A model generated the notes under the pieces. The model did not search any database, had not been told where the DNA came from, and saw only the letters and a list, made by a program, of their open reading frames with translations. Source: Oenanthe sinensis (Eukaryota; Streptophyta; Magnoliopsida; Apiales; Apiaceae). Taken from it: a DNA stretch of 64,000 nt. The stretch is from positions 37,795,501 through 37,859,500 of the forward strand of contig CM053809.1 of assembly GCA_028671895.1 (NCBI GenBank). The letters are read 5' to 3'. A program made the translations under genes and the position numbers. Below are positions 35,640-50,600 of this stretch, one piece after another; the stretch's first letter is position 1, and each line of letters opens with the position of its first letter.

Positions 35640-38600
35640 TTACATAATCCTCTCAGATGCCAAATCAAATAGAGTTCGGAAAAAAGTATGCGGATACATG
35701 GGAGGTTCTTCTGCTAGAGCCTGAGACGTTTACATAAGTAAACACAAGTTAGTAACTTGAAGTATTTACCTGCACAAGTTACTAAGAGTGTACTAAAATG
35801 AAGACTTTCTTTTTGTGCAATGTTGTAAGTTTGCGCAAGGTTTTCTCTTGCACAATCTTTTCTCTATTTGAGAAACTGTAATCTTCGTCTGGAATACATG
35901 TAAACACTAAACAAACATCAAGATTATAGTGATTACCTGGTGGATCAAAACAGTTGATGGTGTCATTCCAGGAACAGTATTAACCTCTATGATCAGTACC
36001 TGTAAATAATTACCAAAACATAAATGACTTCTGACGACATAAATTCCTCTGTTTAAGAGGTCACATTAAATCACCACTACTTTGACCTCTGGTGGAGTAA
36101 AATATCAATCATTTGCAAGTCTAAAACCATCAATTTTGAGAAAAATTCATGATACCTTCAGGCACTCAAAAAAGGATGTGATAATTCATGGTGCGTGTGA
36201 CATATTAGTCTCTGTCTCTGTCTCATCACTCATGCAGTCATGCATTAACCCTTAGCAAGGAAGCAAGCTTAAAGCAAAGGACAAATTTAGATTTTATACA
36301 AGAGCATTAATTTTCTAAAAACCTGGAGTCTTCACGGAAACTATTCCTCTACTCCTAGGGAAGGTCTGGTACATGTCACGCACCTGGACCCTACTTCTGA
36401 GTGGGATGTACTGGGTATTTTTGGTTGTTTATCAAGAATATTAACATATTAATAATCATGTTACTGAATTCAACATTAACATGTGCTTCACTTATTTATG
36501 GGAAGTATACGTAACATCTAGAACTGAACATACCTCACCACTGTCGGCATTAACAAATGCATCAATACGTGAAAAACCTTCTAGCTCCAGCGTGTTTGCT
36601 ATAAGTTCAATACGTTGTTTGCATTTCAGCAGAGCCTCGTTGCTGATCAAGATGAAAAGTATACATTAGGAACAACGAGAAGGGCAAAGAAGCATCTATA
36701 AGCAGGGTACAGCTTATAACATAGGATAAAGGATGAGAAATCCATTTTGTTCATAGAATTGGAAGAATACAAGTTACTCTGTTATCACTGTAACAGCTTT
36801 GAATTTTGACAGAGCAGTTGCTATATGAGGCACTATATAATCTACTTGATGTCTTATAATCTAACAAGAAATATTATCAGTAAAATATATTGAAATATTA
36901 ATTTATAGTTACTTTCTAGCACACCATAGTACATTCAACATAGTTACCTCATAATTGACAATGGAGGTGGAGTCAGATTAATGCCAGTTCCACCTGTGAA
37001 ATTATCAACCAAGTCAGTCATCAAGTCTTCCTATAAATATGTAATAAAACCTAGAAAAATAATAGAAACCTCTAGCAAAGAATAAGTATTAACTTGAACT
37101 GCACGATGCGGTATTATCCCAGTAAAAAGAATCCTCTAAATGTGCGAGAAGAGATTTGATTCTTTTCTACACAATAAATTCTTGCTAAGAGTTTCCAAAA
37201 ACATAACAAACAAATTGTTTATAAACCCCACTACGGACTGAATGGTGCAATGCTACATTCAAAATTAAGTAAATGGAGCCATACCTTGAAATTTCTCTTC
37301 AAGAGATAGTATATCGCCCGATTCTTTGACAGTTATACTAGGAGTTAGTGAGCGCATTGATCCACGATTTCCTATAACACCAACAGTTACTTCTATCCAT
37401 CTACTATGTCCTTCCCACAAGAGACCATGCTTTGAGACATTTGTCGATTGAGATGAGATAATTATCTCATCAGTCTCAATAAATGGTTCAAATATTAAAA
37501 GGTCTGGTGGAGGGGATGGCATCTCAATCATTCCATGTGCCTAATTTAACAAAAGAAATATGTAAAAGTGGCATTATTAAATGACTAAGCCTCTAAATTA
37601 CCTTATTAAATAGGAATAAGTACCAAAGATGCACTTACAATTAACTGTAATTATTAGACTACTACCTTACAGCCCTTTGCTGATATGACCAAACAGTTTG
37701 CAAAGATGGTAAACCACACTACATCAACAAATACACTGAAGAATCCACTTTTATACCTTTGTGAAACTATTTGGAGGTATTCGGAGAAGGCAATCTTCCA
37801 AAGCTTTCACATACACAGCAAGGTCATCAAAAGAACTGCATTAAAAGACAGCATTCGATTTAAGATTGCCAAAGATTAGAAAAGTTTTAACTATAGACAT
37901 CAGCTTTTCTTACCACAATCTTGCAACTCCAGTTGAACATCCATCTCTGGCTGGTTTAACACATAATGTTTCACATTGGAGCTTTGAGGTTATTTCATTC
38001 CAAATAGAAACAATGGGCATATTAAAAAGATCCTCTTTACTCCTCACATCCTTCTTTATTGTTAGAACTCCAAACTTTGAAAGCTGTTATTTCAATAAAA
38101 AGTTAATAAATAGATATGTACAACTCCTATGAAAATGCTTTAAGTTTAAAGAAGACTGATTCAAATCATTTTTTCCAGATGACATATAGAATGCTCCTTG
38201 GCAGACATTTTCATTAATATAGTACACTGGTCACTAGTTGATACTTGTAGATGTCTTATGGGACTCTTCTACCAGATTTATAGAGAGGTGCTATGGTCAT
38301 TGATGAAAGCACTGAAACTTCTCATACCACAGGTATATAGAAAACTTACTTTGCAGTTTTGCACTTGCACCATATAACATGCATTATGACAAAATTTTAT
38401 TATTATGATACTCTCAATTTCCATGTGACGTCCGGGACAAAAAATTACTATAATCATAAGTAATGTCTCATCATTTCTGGAATACTAGGGATGGTAGAAA
38501 TATCTTATTTAAATGCACCTACAATCGAATATGTTCAGTCTAGTATAAACCAATAACTAAGAAATTAATTGTGATGAACATCTGAAAAAATTACTATTTA

Positions 38601-41600
38601 TCCCTATGATCCTCTAAAAATATATAAACATATGTATGAAAGGTATGCTTTTATGAAAGACTGGTTCCAGACAGTTTTATCATTTATGTGTTGCATCACT
38701 TTCCAAATGTTCCACTTACAACCCGAATTAGATTAAGTGAAAGTCAAGCACTTAGGTGTGTATCTCTTCTTATACATGTAGTTTATATATTATATTGATG
38801 TCAAAAGCATTAAAGACAATATAATTTGAATTCCATATAACACATAATATAATAAAAATAGTAAAATAACTCAGTGGATTCTCGTATCCTGCAAGCTTCA
38901 ATATCATACATTTTCAAGAGAAAGAGAAGTCGCCACTTTGTCCATGCATGTCTTGGAAGCCTTCACACCAGGACCTTTAATTGATAAGGTCTAACAAATA
39001 AGAAAATGTGGAGAATTGAAATATTGCAGCATCTTTACAAGATATTAAATAATAATTACCTGTATATGGAACTCCTTGAGCTTCCAACAAAGATTGAAGT
39101 GTCCCATCTTCACCGATGCCTCCATGCACTGGCCATAAAATTGATTTACCATTAGTTCTTATGAAAGCAAGGCCTCTCAAATATTCATTAGTATGTTGAA
39201 ATCTACCACATCAACCAACTATTAATTTTCAAATAATATCTTAAGACGAATTATAGCAAACCTTGATAAAGCTACACATTTTTAATAAAAAATACAGAAT
39301 ATATATACATGCATATTATATAAGATGAAAGAAGTTCTTACAAAGATGTTGTGAGCTAAAGCAAGATAGAAAGTAATAATTAAACAAACTCTAACAGAAA
39401 CTTCTTTCCAAAAGATATTCACAAATATAACCTCCACTTGGTTATAGTATATACATTACCTTAATGACTAGCAATTTTGCGAAAGATCAAAATTTAGTTA
39501 TCGGATGAAATTAATATATTAAAACATTGCACGTGTAACTAATTACAACATTGCATGTGAACTTCTTCGATATAATAACAGTGTGCACTATGTCAAGATC
39601 ATAAATTGAACACTCATACAAACTACTTTCCATGTTTGGATACCGATCTGTAAATGTAGCCACTAAAAACCTAAAGATGTGTCATTATCTAATCACGTCA
39701 GATGTGCAGGAAAAAAATTAATTCAACCTGCAATAAAAACTGTTGCCCCAACTTCCTTGGCTAGCCTTATCCACTCTTCGAGTGAGTAATTCCTAGGCAT
39801 TTCATCAGGTAAGTCGAACCCTGAGAACCAACTGTGTTTCTGTAGACCTTCCAGGAGATCATCTGTAACTTGTTTACGTAGAAGAGATGTTAATGCAGCC
39901 CTGCCAGGTTCAATCGCCTCTATGCATGCATCTAGAACTTCTTCCGTAGTATGTCTCAGAACAAGAGAGTAACTGGATTCAAATAAAAGGTCATGGCATA
40001 ATAGTAGAGCAGCAGTGCAAATATGAGAATAGCCACACCACCACAACCGGAATAAAATACTAAAAAAGGTATAAAGACACTTTACCAACTTAAGCAGTTA
40101 CCGGTATCTGTATAGGTTCCCATTCTATGGAGAACACATTTTAGCATGAGAACAATTCAGAACAATTATAATACAAAAGGTGTAGAACATGCAGAACAAT
40201 TGTTCTCCCGGTAAAAACTGTTTCACCAGAATCATTGCGCATATGTATATTAATCATTTTCTGGATGGAATATCGGAATATATTGTGCATGGCCATTATT
40301 GTACTAAAACAATTCGAAATGCAATACTTGAACAGAAAAAAAATAAAAAAATTCCAACCCATATCCAGATAGCTATAAATTTCCAAACTTGCAAACAGAT
40401 AAAATGTAGGTCCAATGATAACTGCCTAAGTTTGATTCTTTAATTTCCACTCTTCCAATCCAGCTCACACAAGTTCCTTTGCAGGAACAGACTGCGATGA
40501 GTGGTTTAGAAACACTATTTCTTAATAGACAAAAGGAACATTATTAGTTAATAGGCCTGCAAAAAGCCTGCATAGTTTAATGTTGCAGCATTCAAATGGG
40601 TCCTTTGATTGCTTGGCCGGGAGATAATAATTTTGATGAAGCCTAAAATAGAAAGGGATTAAGTAAATTATGCTTCACCGATGTATATGAAATCAAGGCT
40701 TTCTTCAACCCAATCCGAATATATCAAACAAAAGAAGGGAAATAAGTCAAATAACAAGCTGAACTACACAAAGACACCCGGCAAAAGAAGGATGGCTGTT
40801 TTTTTAATATAATAAAGCACATCTACCATTGTGCATATCACATTGATTTAATAAAATAGAAGTTTTAGCAGATCATAAGACCGCCTGGTTAATTAAAAGT
40901 TAGAACAACATGTGTTCCTAAGGAAAATGACTTTAAAGTGTTCAACTAGCCAGGCAAGTGACATGTAATTATTGATGGCTTTAAATTGCAAACCCAATAT
41001 AGTCCACCCATGACCCAACAAACTGTAACAGCCAAATTAGCATGGCCTTGGATGAAATGCATGACTAAAGAGTTTTAGTAAAATCCCTACAAGAACATCT
41101 TTCTAAAAGCAGTAGAAAGATATTATGACAAGAGAGAATACTAAGTTGCTTTGGCAGATATTTATAAGTCATACGTTAACGTAAGAGGAAAGTTTGATAC
41201 ATTTACCAATATAAAAATTTCACAGTCTTCATAGCCATACTTACGGGAGAGACCAAACTGTTGTTGAGCTCAGATCCATATTCTCTTTATCTGAGTTCAC
41301 ATTGTATGAAGGGTCCAGCATACATGGAGTTACTTCCAGCTGTAGGCAACCAGGTTTAGCATAAAACTATCAAATTGCATTCTGAACAATTATTGAGAAC
41401 GCAGATCCAAATAACTAAATTCAAACAAGTATTCAAGAATATGATGTTATCAGAAATTATGACTTTATTGAATGCACTTCTAAATATATTTATGAAGCAG
41501 TTGGTTATTCTCCCTCTACCAAAGTCCTTTTGACAGCTTAGGTAGGAAAAACTCGTTTAATTCGGAAAACTAAAAGTTACAAAAATATTGCCATTAGGGA

Positions 41601-44600
41601 ACACAGTTGAGAATTTTCAGGTTTAGATGCGTACCTTAAACAGAATAAAGAAATTCATCATGTCTCACTCACTCACTTACAGATATATTATATACATGTC
41701 CGATTAATGCATTGATAGCCTAGTAGCAAGCGTCCTTCCCCCTCACCCCGTTGACTAAACTCCCAAGGTCATGGATTGGTCTCTCCGCATACTTACAATT
41801 TAATGCATTGAAGAATATGTAACATATCCCCCCACCCCTATAATAAATAGATAAATAAAAAATAATTGCATAGTATATTATCTATATGAAGGATTCACAT
41901 GCACATTTCGGCCTAGAGCTGGACAAGGTTAAATATTGCTGATAGGAAATTCCAACCATATTATCGCACTTGCTTTGCAGTTAATAAATTATAATGCTAA
42001 ATACTTACATCAGTAGATGCTCGCAAATTGAGCCAAACGTTAGTTCCACTCATCAGAGATACTTGACGTTCAGAAGTGTTTCCTCCAAAGATGACAAAAG
42101 CTTTCTGAAGAGATTCTTGTGCTGGAAGTTTTTTAGTTTGTTGTGAAGACGTTAATCTTGATTTACAAGAGGGAACAAACCCACTGCTAGATCCAGCAAG
42201 ATGGGGATACCGCAAGCAGGCATGTTGGATGATGGTTCGAAGAATATTTGAGTGTGAAAATCCAACCTAGCATGACAATGGATATGCTTTATGGACAGAA
42301 TAAAAATTTCATACACAACAAGAAAAATTGGCCATTTACACAAGAGACTAAACAAAGCTAAAAATACAACACAGGCATTTTACTTGAAAAAGCTCGTGAT
42401 GTGTTGACATTATCAACTCCGGCTCTCCGCTATGTAATAATAATCTAGTAATTTGGTGTAATACAGTCCAAAAGTGTTGGTAAATGAAAAAATTCATGCC
42501 AATTAATCATCCGACTTTACTAATTGTAAGCAGACAGACAACTATTAATAATTTTAAACTAGATAGGTCCACACTTGATGCCGTTTACTGTTTAATGAAA
42601 AACTGGCATGTGTTCTTTATAACACCTAGGCTTATGTTTGATTCAAAAATAGTGAAGGAGGTTGAATTAACAGTGATGGATTATTGTGATTATGTTTGGT
42701 CTATAAATCATAGAACTATTATTTATTTGTACCGAAAAATAATACCCCAACAAGGGTATATAAATAATATAATCCCATCTCCGCCTTGGATAATAGTGAC
42801 GGGAACAACAAGGTTAATTGTATATTATGACAATTATAACCTCCCACCTTTATTGACCTTTCTTCGCTAAAATGTTATTAGGACTTTGTCACACTCTCAC
42901 CGAAAACCAACCAAATGTCTATCAAAATAAGGTATTAGTATTAAGTAGTGACTGTAAGGCAAAATCATAATAATGCACAATAAAAGGTGAAAAACGTTCA
43001 AAAAATCACCAGGTAATAGTTATTACATGCTATATAATGTACACCACTTAAATTAATTTAAAAGAGATACACATGATGTCAATGCAGAAAAAATGAAGAT
43101 ATTGATTGGCCAGTACTGGCCTTTATAACAAAAAAGAGTAGCAATGATGTACACCTTGGAGGCTTGCTGAAAGAGAAAACTGGTTTGCTCCATCCCGCTA
43201 ATCTACGATAATGACACAACAAAATGACCAACATGATGAATACAAAACCATTGTAACTTAGAACTTCGATAAATTCAGGAAGATGTCTTACCAAGTTAAT
43301 GTCAGTAAATATTATTGTGCCAAATTCACTCTTTCCGAACTTATCATCCGATATAGACGCTCCAAGTGCGGAAGATGGCAAAAACCAACCATCAATCCTA
43401 GCAAAATCGCGTAGGCCAAGGCATTTGAATAAAATTGATGCTCCTTCACGTATATGCTGAATTACAGCTATAGGGAAACGGGGTGGAGTATGATAAGCGA
43501 CCTGCAAAAACGTGCAATATTGGAAACCACCAGGCATGAAAAAGAGAGATGGTATCACACTGTCACTGTTCAGTACATTACCATGTTTTGAAACAAGTTA
43601 CAACAAACTTTCACAGATAAATTGAGAGTACAATGAAACTTGGCTAGCAATAGCAAGCACAAGTATGACATACTAGGTCCGGAGCCAAATTCATCCCATC
43701 AAGCCAAGAAAAAAATCATTCAAAAGTGACTTGTAGCACAGATCATACTAATATTAATGTACTCCATACACAAAAACTAAATCTGGTTATGCTTTCAAAG
43801 TCACAAAATCAGTTTTGTAAACTTCCATGAAAAAAGAAAAAATCTGAACACAAAAATGAGCATAACTGATATGGCATGATTTTATAATTTACATGTAAGA
43901 TACAATTTCCACAATAAACTATGGTATAATTTATACACACTTCACCATTACCTGCTGTGTGGGAAGATATTTTCTCCTGTAGTTAAATATCGCATCCTTC
44001 TCACTTTTATCAACATTGCCATGGGTTTGAAGTTCGACCTAGTATTTTCAGACCCAAACAAGAAAATATTTCATCAGGTTGCAGAGTTACATATATATTT
44101 ACTACATAACTTCATAAAAAATATGTTATATATCGAAAAATGTTAGTTCACTTTGAGGACCAATAAGCATGTACCTCTGTAGGCAGTAGAACAATAGGTT
44201 GGCAATCAGAACCAGACCCCGCATCAAGGACAATGGCAGTAAACTCACTCCCACCCTCAAGAAATATTTCAACAATAACTTTATCATCAATCCCCTGCAT
44301 AAGAGTAATTCACGAAAAAAATTTATTTAGAACTCTGTACCTAATTTTTGAGAAATTTAATAAAACCTTCAGTTAGCAGAAAACTATAATTAGCCATATA
44401 TATATAATCTTGTAACTTATGAGGAGGCTGGTCAAAGAAACTGGATCTTAACCATTACAGCTATAATTCATAGGAGAAATTGCAGATGATGATTTTTTAT
44501 AAAATAATAGTTGCAGGTGAATATATTTAGGAGTTGTAAATGGCTAAGATCCAGTTTCCTTTAATTTGGCCCAGTGCAAATTGTTAGCATAAACTATAGT

Positions 44601-47600
44601 TTTCTGTCAATTCTCTCTTTGAAAACAGATGTGGGAAAAAGTCAGTTATTTATCAAGCCACAATAACATCACAGGACAACCAGAAAAAGATTAAGAAAAT
44701 ATAATCATAAAGTACCTCCAAAATAATCTCACCAGCTTTCTTCAAAGAATCAGTTACACCATACGCAACTGTAACTCCAATGCTCGACCCTGCTCTAGTT
44801 GGTTTTACCTGCAGCCATTTATCAGAAGCCTGGAATGTTAAACACTTGATTAATTATAACTGGCTATTGAGAGGACCTAAATAAGCCTTACCACAACTTT
44901 CCCTGTATCAGTGTCCAGTTCATTTCTTGAAAACCATTTTGATAACTCAGATGCATCAAACTCACTTCCCTAATAAATAAATATTGAAGGTATGAGCATA
45001 CTACTCGTACACAACGAATCTCAGAGCAGAATATAAGTCTATATGAACCTGATATATATAAATTTTCAGAACGGTAGAAATAGGGAGATAGCACAGGGGG
45101 GGGGGGGGGGGGGCTTGCTTTCAAGAAATTATGCGTGCACATTAAACCAAAAAACACATGGTACCAACCAAAAGTATATATATAAGGGTGCCTCTATTAA
45201 TGACGTGAATGTCTGGTTGAAGTTTTTTTTCAATCCTTATGACATTAACTGAAGATAGGTATCTTCTTAGCTGATAATATGTTATCATGTACATTAGTAC
45301 TTTGTCTACATTGATGCAAGATATATGTGTAGCAGTAATGTAGGCCAAGCCAAAAGTAGACTAGATATTTTCACTAGAAAGAAATGCAATGCCATAAATT
45401 AATAAAGATTAAATACCAGAAATGAAAGTCGCTTAAGCAGATCAAGGCTTGAGAAATATTCGTTCTTAAGATGATCAACTAGACAGGTAAAAGAGATTCT
45501 TTGGAAAATGATTATGAAGAGCCAATAAAAGGGCGAAAATAGGATAATTCAAAGAATTGCACAAAACTAAATCTCTTCATAGCCAAGTCATATACTTCCT
45601 GAATATTAACCTACACCAACTTCTCGAACAATATCAGAATAATATTACGGGCTGCCTTGTAAACTGTGCGCTGTGAATTTCTAAATTTATTTACTCTTGA
45701 GTAAAGTAAATTATAGCTACTCATAAAGAAAAGGTAAGAAAGAAGACACACAACAAAAGTTGGTATATTAACAAGATAAACTGATCTAGGACCAAACCTG
45801 AAGTACAAAATTGGGTACTGTAATAAATCCCTCTCTGTGGAGCTCCAACGAGGCATCATACTGCCAACAATATAGATTATTACTTGGAATACCAATAACA
45901 ACACTATTAATAATCAATAACAGCTTATCCAGATTATTCAAACAAGTTATATGTTATGCATAACTAAAGGATGCTACAGAGAGGTGAATACTACCTCTTC
46001 TACATGTAACTCCAAATTTATTGCAAAAAAAGTTGGATCTTCATAAGTTTAAAAGATTATTATGCTTATTATCATATTCAAAAATTTGACGATCATTGAT
46101 TCAACATTTCTGAGATAACTGGGAAAATAAATTACCTTGTCAAATGCTTTACGACAATCATTCGATTGTGTGCCTACAAATGGAACATTTGATTTTTCAA
46201 GAAGCTCCTGACAATTCCATGTAATCGCAGATACATCAGGAAAATTGACTATCATACTTTTACTATCAAATTATAAAATATTTTTCAGGAGTGTCAACCT
46301 GAATTCCACCATCCTCCCCAAAACGACCATGTATAACGGGAAAAACTATGTCTACAGATGCAGCCAGGTGGTCTGCAAAGTCGGTCAGAGACTGAAAAGC
46401 TTGGGCAAGACTGCATACATTAAAAATTATTCACACCAACATATAATTCACAAATAGCAGAGTCAAAAAGGAACCTCATTAACTGACCTTTCTAGTTTAA
46501 AGTCAAAATCTGCAGGAGTGTTTGAGTACACCTGCAAGTAAATCAGGGTTAGAAGACCACAAGATGTTTTTTTTGGCCAAGTGAACCAAAAACATTTCTC
46601 CAAGACAAACCACATTTATAAAAGGAATCAGTGATTTCAAAACCACCACAAAACAAACTTGAACTCACACCGTAAACACCTTGTGGTTCAAACATAACCC
46701 ACATAACAAAAAATAATCATAAATGTGCATGGTAATTCAGTTTTCTTACTGGATAAAAAGCAATGCATAATGTACCAACCTGTGCAGTTGAAATGGCAAA
46801 GGAATTGAGATTGGAATCAATGTAATAACAGCTTACATGCAAATCATCCCCCTATTGCATTTAAAAAAAAAGAGGGTAAATAAATGTGAAACAATCTGCC
46901 AAAAACACAATAATAAATCACGAGTGATTGTGTGTGCAAACAACATAATAGTGTATGACAACAAGCAAACTGTTAAAGAGAAGGGATAAGAAACAGAGGA
47001 TGTCTTGAGTCCAGTGCGGAACTGTCTCCTTAAAGCTATTTCGCCTCTCACAACGAGAACACGATGATGTCACGAAGAACAGCACCTTCAGCGAGCTTGA
47101 ACAGAGCAAGAAAACTATCACCAGGAAAGAGGACGGCTGTGTTTAGGGTTTAGGGCAGAAGATAGACTTGTAAACCTAAGACCGAATGAGATGAATATAT
47201 AGACTGGGAAAACTTGGGCGCTACACAATTTCATAAATTACCACGCATTAATTAATAAAGGAAATCGGTTGTCAAAATCAATTCGTAATCAATTTTGAAT
47301 TAATAATAATACTTATTATTAAAATAAAATAACGAATTATTATATTGAGCTAAAGCACAGTGAAAACATGACAGTAACTTTGATATGAGTTTACTGTCGA
47401 ACACTGACAGCAGGTTTGTAATGCTAACAACAACTCTGAGTTTACTATCGAACATGACAACTTTGATTTCAACAAAACTGGTCCGGATTTATTCGCCCCA
47501 AATTTTGCTGCATTCGTGTCCGCAGGTCGCCCAAAGGCTTGCGAAGCCACTAATTTGCCCTCGAAATCCCATGATTTGCACCCCCCTGAGCGCACGTGGA

Positions 47601-50600
47601 TGGTGGAGCAATACCATACTAACACATCTTAAACACTACATAAGTGTTCTATTATATAAAGTCATGGAAAACTCTTTTCCAATTCAATGTGGGATTCAAG
47701 TTCTTATTTCCAGATTTCCACTTTCAAGGTACCAACTTTGGATAATCATATCTCATTCATTCCTTGATCATTTTGAATACTTACATATGCGTTGAAAAGC
47801 TCTCTCGAAGAAGAACATACTCCAATCATAACTTGTTGCGCGCACGCACCCAAGAAGCATTCAAACTTAGGCTCAAAATGACTTGACAATGTGGGGCTTC
47901 TACCCACATTTTCCAACAATTCCCCACATGGATGAGATTGATGTTTCAGTAGCATACACCAGACAGACAGACACAGAATTTTGGCTTGGTGATAGTTTCT
48001 TCGATCAGATATAGCATACGATAGGTAGAGAATGCTCCTTGAACCTCCGCTCGAGTAAGCATACCGACCTTACTGGTAGACAGTAGACGCGAGTGTCCTT
48101 GAACTGTTCGACCGTTTATGTAAGCGATGATATACTTATCACTACATCTTTTCTGACTCGTTCAACTCTCATGATTATGTCTATTTTGGCCATGGACATC
48201 GTCCTGGTTCTGTGGGAGTTTCTAAAGAATTGTGCCTCACAATCCTCCTTTGAAGTGGCCCCACTTCTCTCCTACATAGGTGATCTTTATCTTAAAGAGT
48301 AACCCGTGTTTACTCAACTGAATTCCATGCATTCAACCTTGAATTTCATGTATTCACCAAAAGATTATTAAAAGCGTAAGCTTACCCTCGTATCATACGG
48401 GTCTCACTGTTTCCACACTATAGGAACAGGCCAGGGGTTACCCCACAGTGATTTGGTCATCATAATTTAGTTTGCCCATTTGAACCAAGTTCTTGGGACC
48501 TCCAGTCAGCAAGGTTGGGTGTCCACCATGACGCCATTAAGCAATAGGCTTAAGGCCCATCCCCTTAGATGATTTATCAACCAGTTCTCTTGATAACCCT
48601 TTGGTTAATGGATCTGCGATATTATCTCTTGACGGTACGAAGTCAATAGTGATAATTCCAGTTGATATTAATTGTCTAATGGAACTATGTCGTCGTCGTA
48701 TGTGACGAGACTTACCATTATACAACATATTATGTGCTTTGCCAATAGCTGACTGACTATCACAATGTAGTCCTATTGCAGTCACAGGTTTTGGCCATCT
48801 AGGAATATCCTCCATGAATTGGCATAAATACTCAGCCTCTTGTGCGCATTTGTCTAATGCCACGAACTCAGCTTCCATCGTAGAATGAGTTATCACTGTT
48901 TGTTTTGAGGATTTCCATGACACGGCTGCCCCGGCTAGTGTAGACACGTAGCCACTCGTAGACTTCAATGCCTTCTTGCTAGATATCCAATTTGCATCTG
49001 TGTACCCTTCAAGTACTGCTGGATATCTTCCATAATGTAGTCCATAGTCTCGAGTTCCTCTTAAGTACCTTAGTACTCTTATGATCGCTTTTCAGTGATC
49101 AGCTCCTGGATTACTTGAGAATCTACTCAACTTACTGATTGAGTACGCAATGTCTGGTCTTGTACAACTCATTAGGTACATCAGACTTCCTATTATCCTC
49201 GAGTATTCCAATTGGGAAATCCCTACACCTTTATTCTTGGATAGGTGTAAAGTCAAATCCACAGGTGTTTTGGCTATCTCAGTATCATCCTTGGCAAACC
49301 TTTCAAGGATCTTGTCAACCTAGTGTGACTGACTTAGCACGATACCTTCTGATGTTCTAGAGATTTTCACACCTAGAATCACATCTGTTTGTCCCATATC
49401 TTTCATGTCAAATCTTGATCTTAACATGTTCTTTGTAGACTTGATCACTTTTCTACTGCTACCAGCAATAAGTAGATCATCTACATACAATGTTATCATG
49501 ACATATTCGTTCTCGTTATCCTTGTAATAGACACAACTATCACATTCATTCACCTTGAAGTCATTTTCCATCATAAAATGATGAAACTTTTCATTCCACT
49601 TCATGGGAGGTTGCTTCAAGCCATATAATGACTTAACTAATCTACATACCTTTCTTTCCTGTCCAGGAATCACAAACCCTTTGGGTTGTTCCATGTAGAT
49701 TTCATCGTCTAAGTCTCCATTTAGAAAAGCTGTTTTTACATCCATTTGATGTACATCCAAGTTTCGTAGTTCAGCAATAGCAAGCACTATTCTTATGGAT
49801 GTTATTCGTGATACAGGGGAGTATGTATCAAAGTAATCGAGGCCATGTTGTTGCTTGTATCCCTTAATTACAAGTCTGGCCTTATACTTGTCAATACTGC
49901 CATCAGTTTTCAATTTCTTTTTGAAAACCCACTTGCATCCTAGTGGTTTACATCCAGATGGCAGGTCCACTAGCTCCCAGGTATGATTCTACATGATTGA
50001 ATCAATTTCGTCTTTGATGGCCTCTTTCCACATAGGTCCATCAGGTGATGTTACCGCTTCCTTATAGGTTTTCGGATCACCCTCTTCGAGCAAATAAGTC
50101 ATAAATTCTGACCCATAGGATTTCTCTTTCCTTTGTCTTTTGCTCCTTCTTACTACCCCCACATTTTCATCTTCACTGTCTTCGTCCTCATTGTCTTCCT
50201 CTATAGACTCATGAAATCGTTTAGACGTTGTTGGGTGCTTAGTTTCTGGATTACAAGGAAATGTTGTCTCAAAGAATGAGGCATTCCTTGACTCCATGAT
50301 CGTATTCCTTTGAATGTCAGGAATTTTTTATTCATGTACGAGAAACCTATATGCAGTACTATTTGGGGGATATCTAATGAAGATACAATCTACGGTCTTT
50401 GGACCAATCTTCACTTTCTTAGGCGCAGGGATCAGCACCTTAGCAAGGCACCCCCACACTTTCAAATGCTTATAGCTCGGTTTCTCTTTCTTCCATGTTT
50501 CGTAAGGACTTTCATCCTTGTTCTTGCGCATCATCCTATTTAATAGATAATTTGCACTTAAGATGGTTTCCCCCCACATTGATTACGGAAGTCCAGAGCT

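Noticed and set aside
42484..42870. A 128-codon open frame on the plus strand inside a ligase intron
   Set aside because: It lies antisense within an intron, has AT-driven codon content, no recognisable domain and no promoter or splice support.
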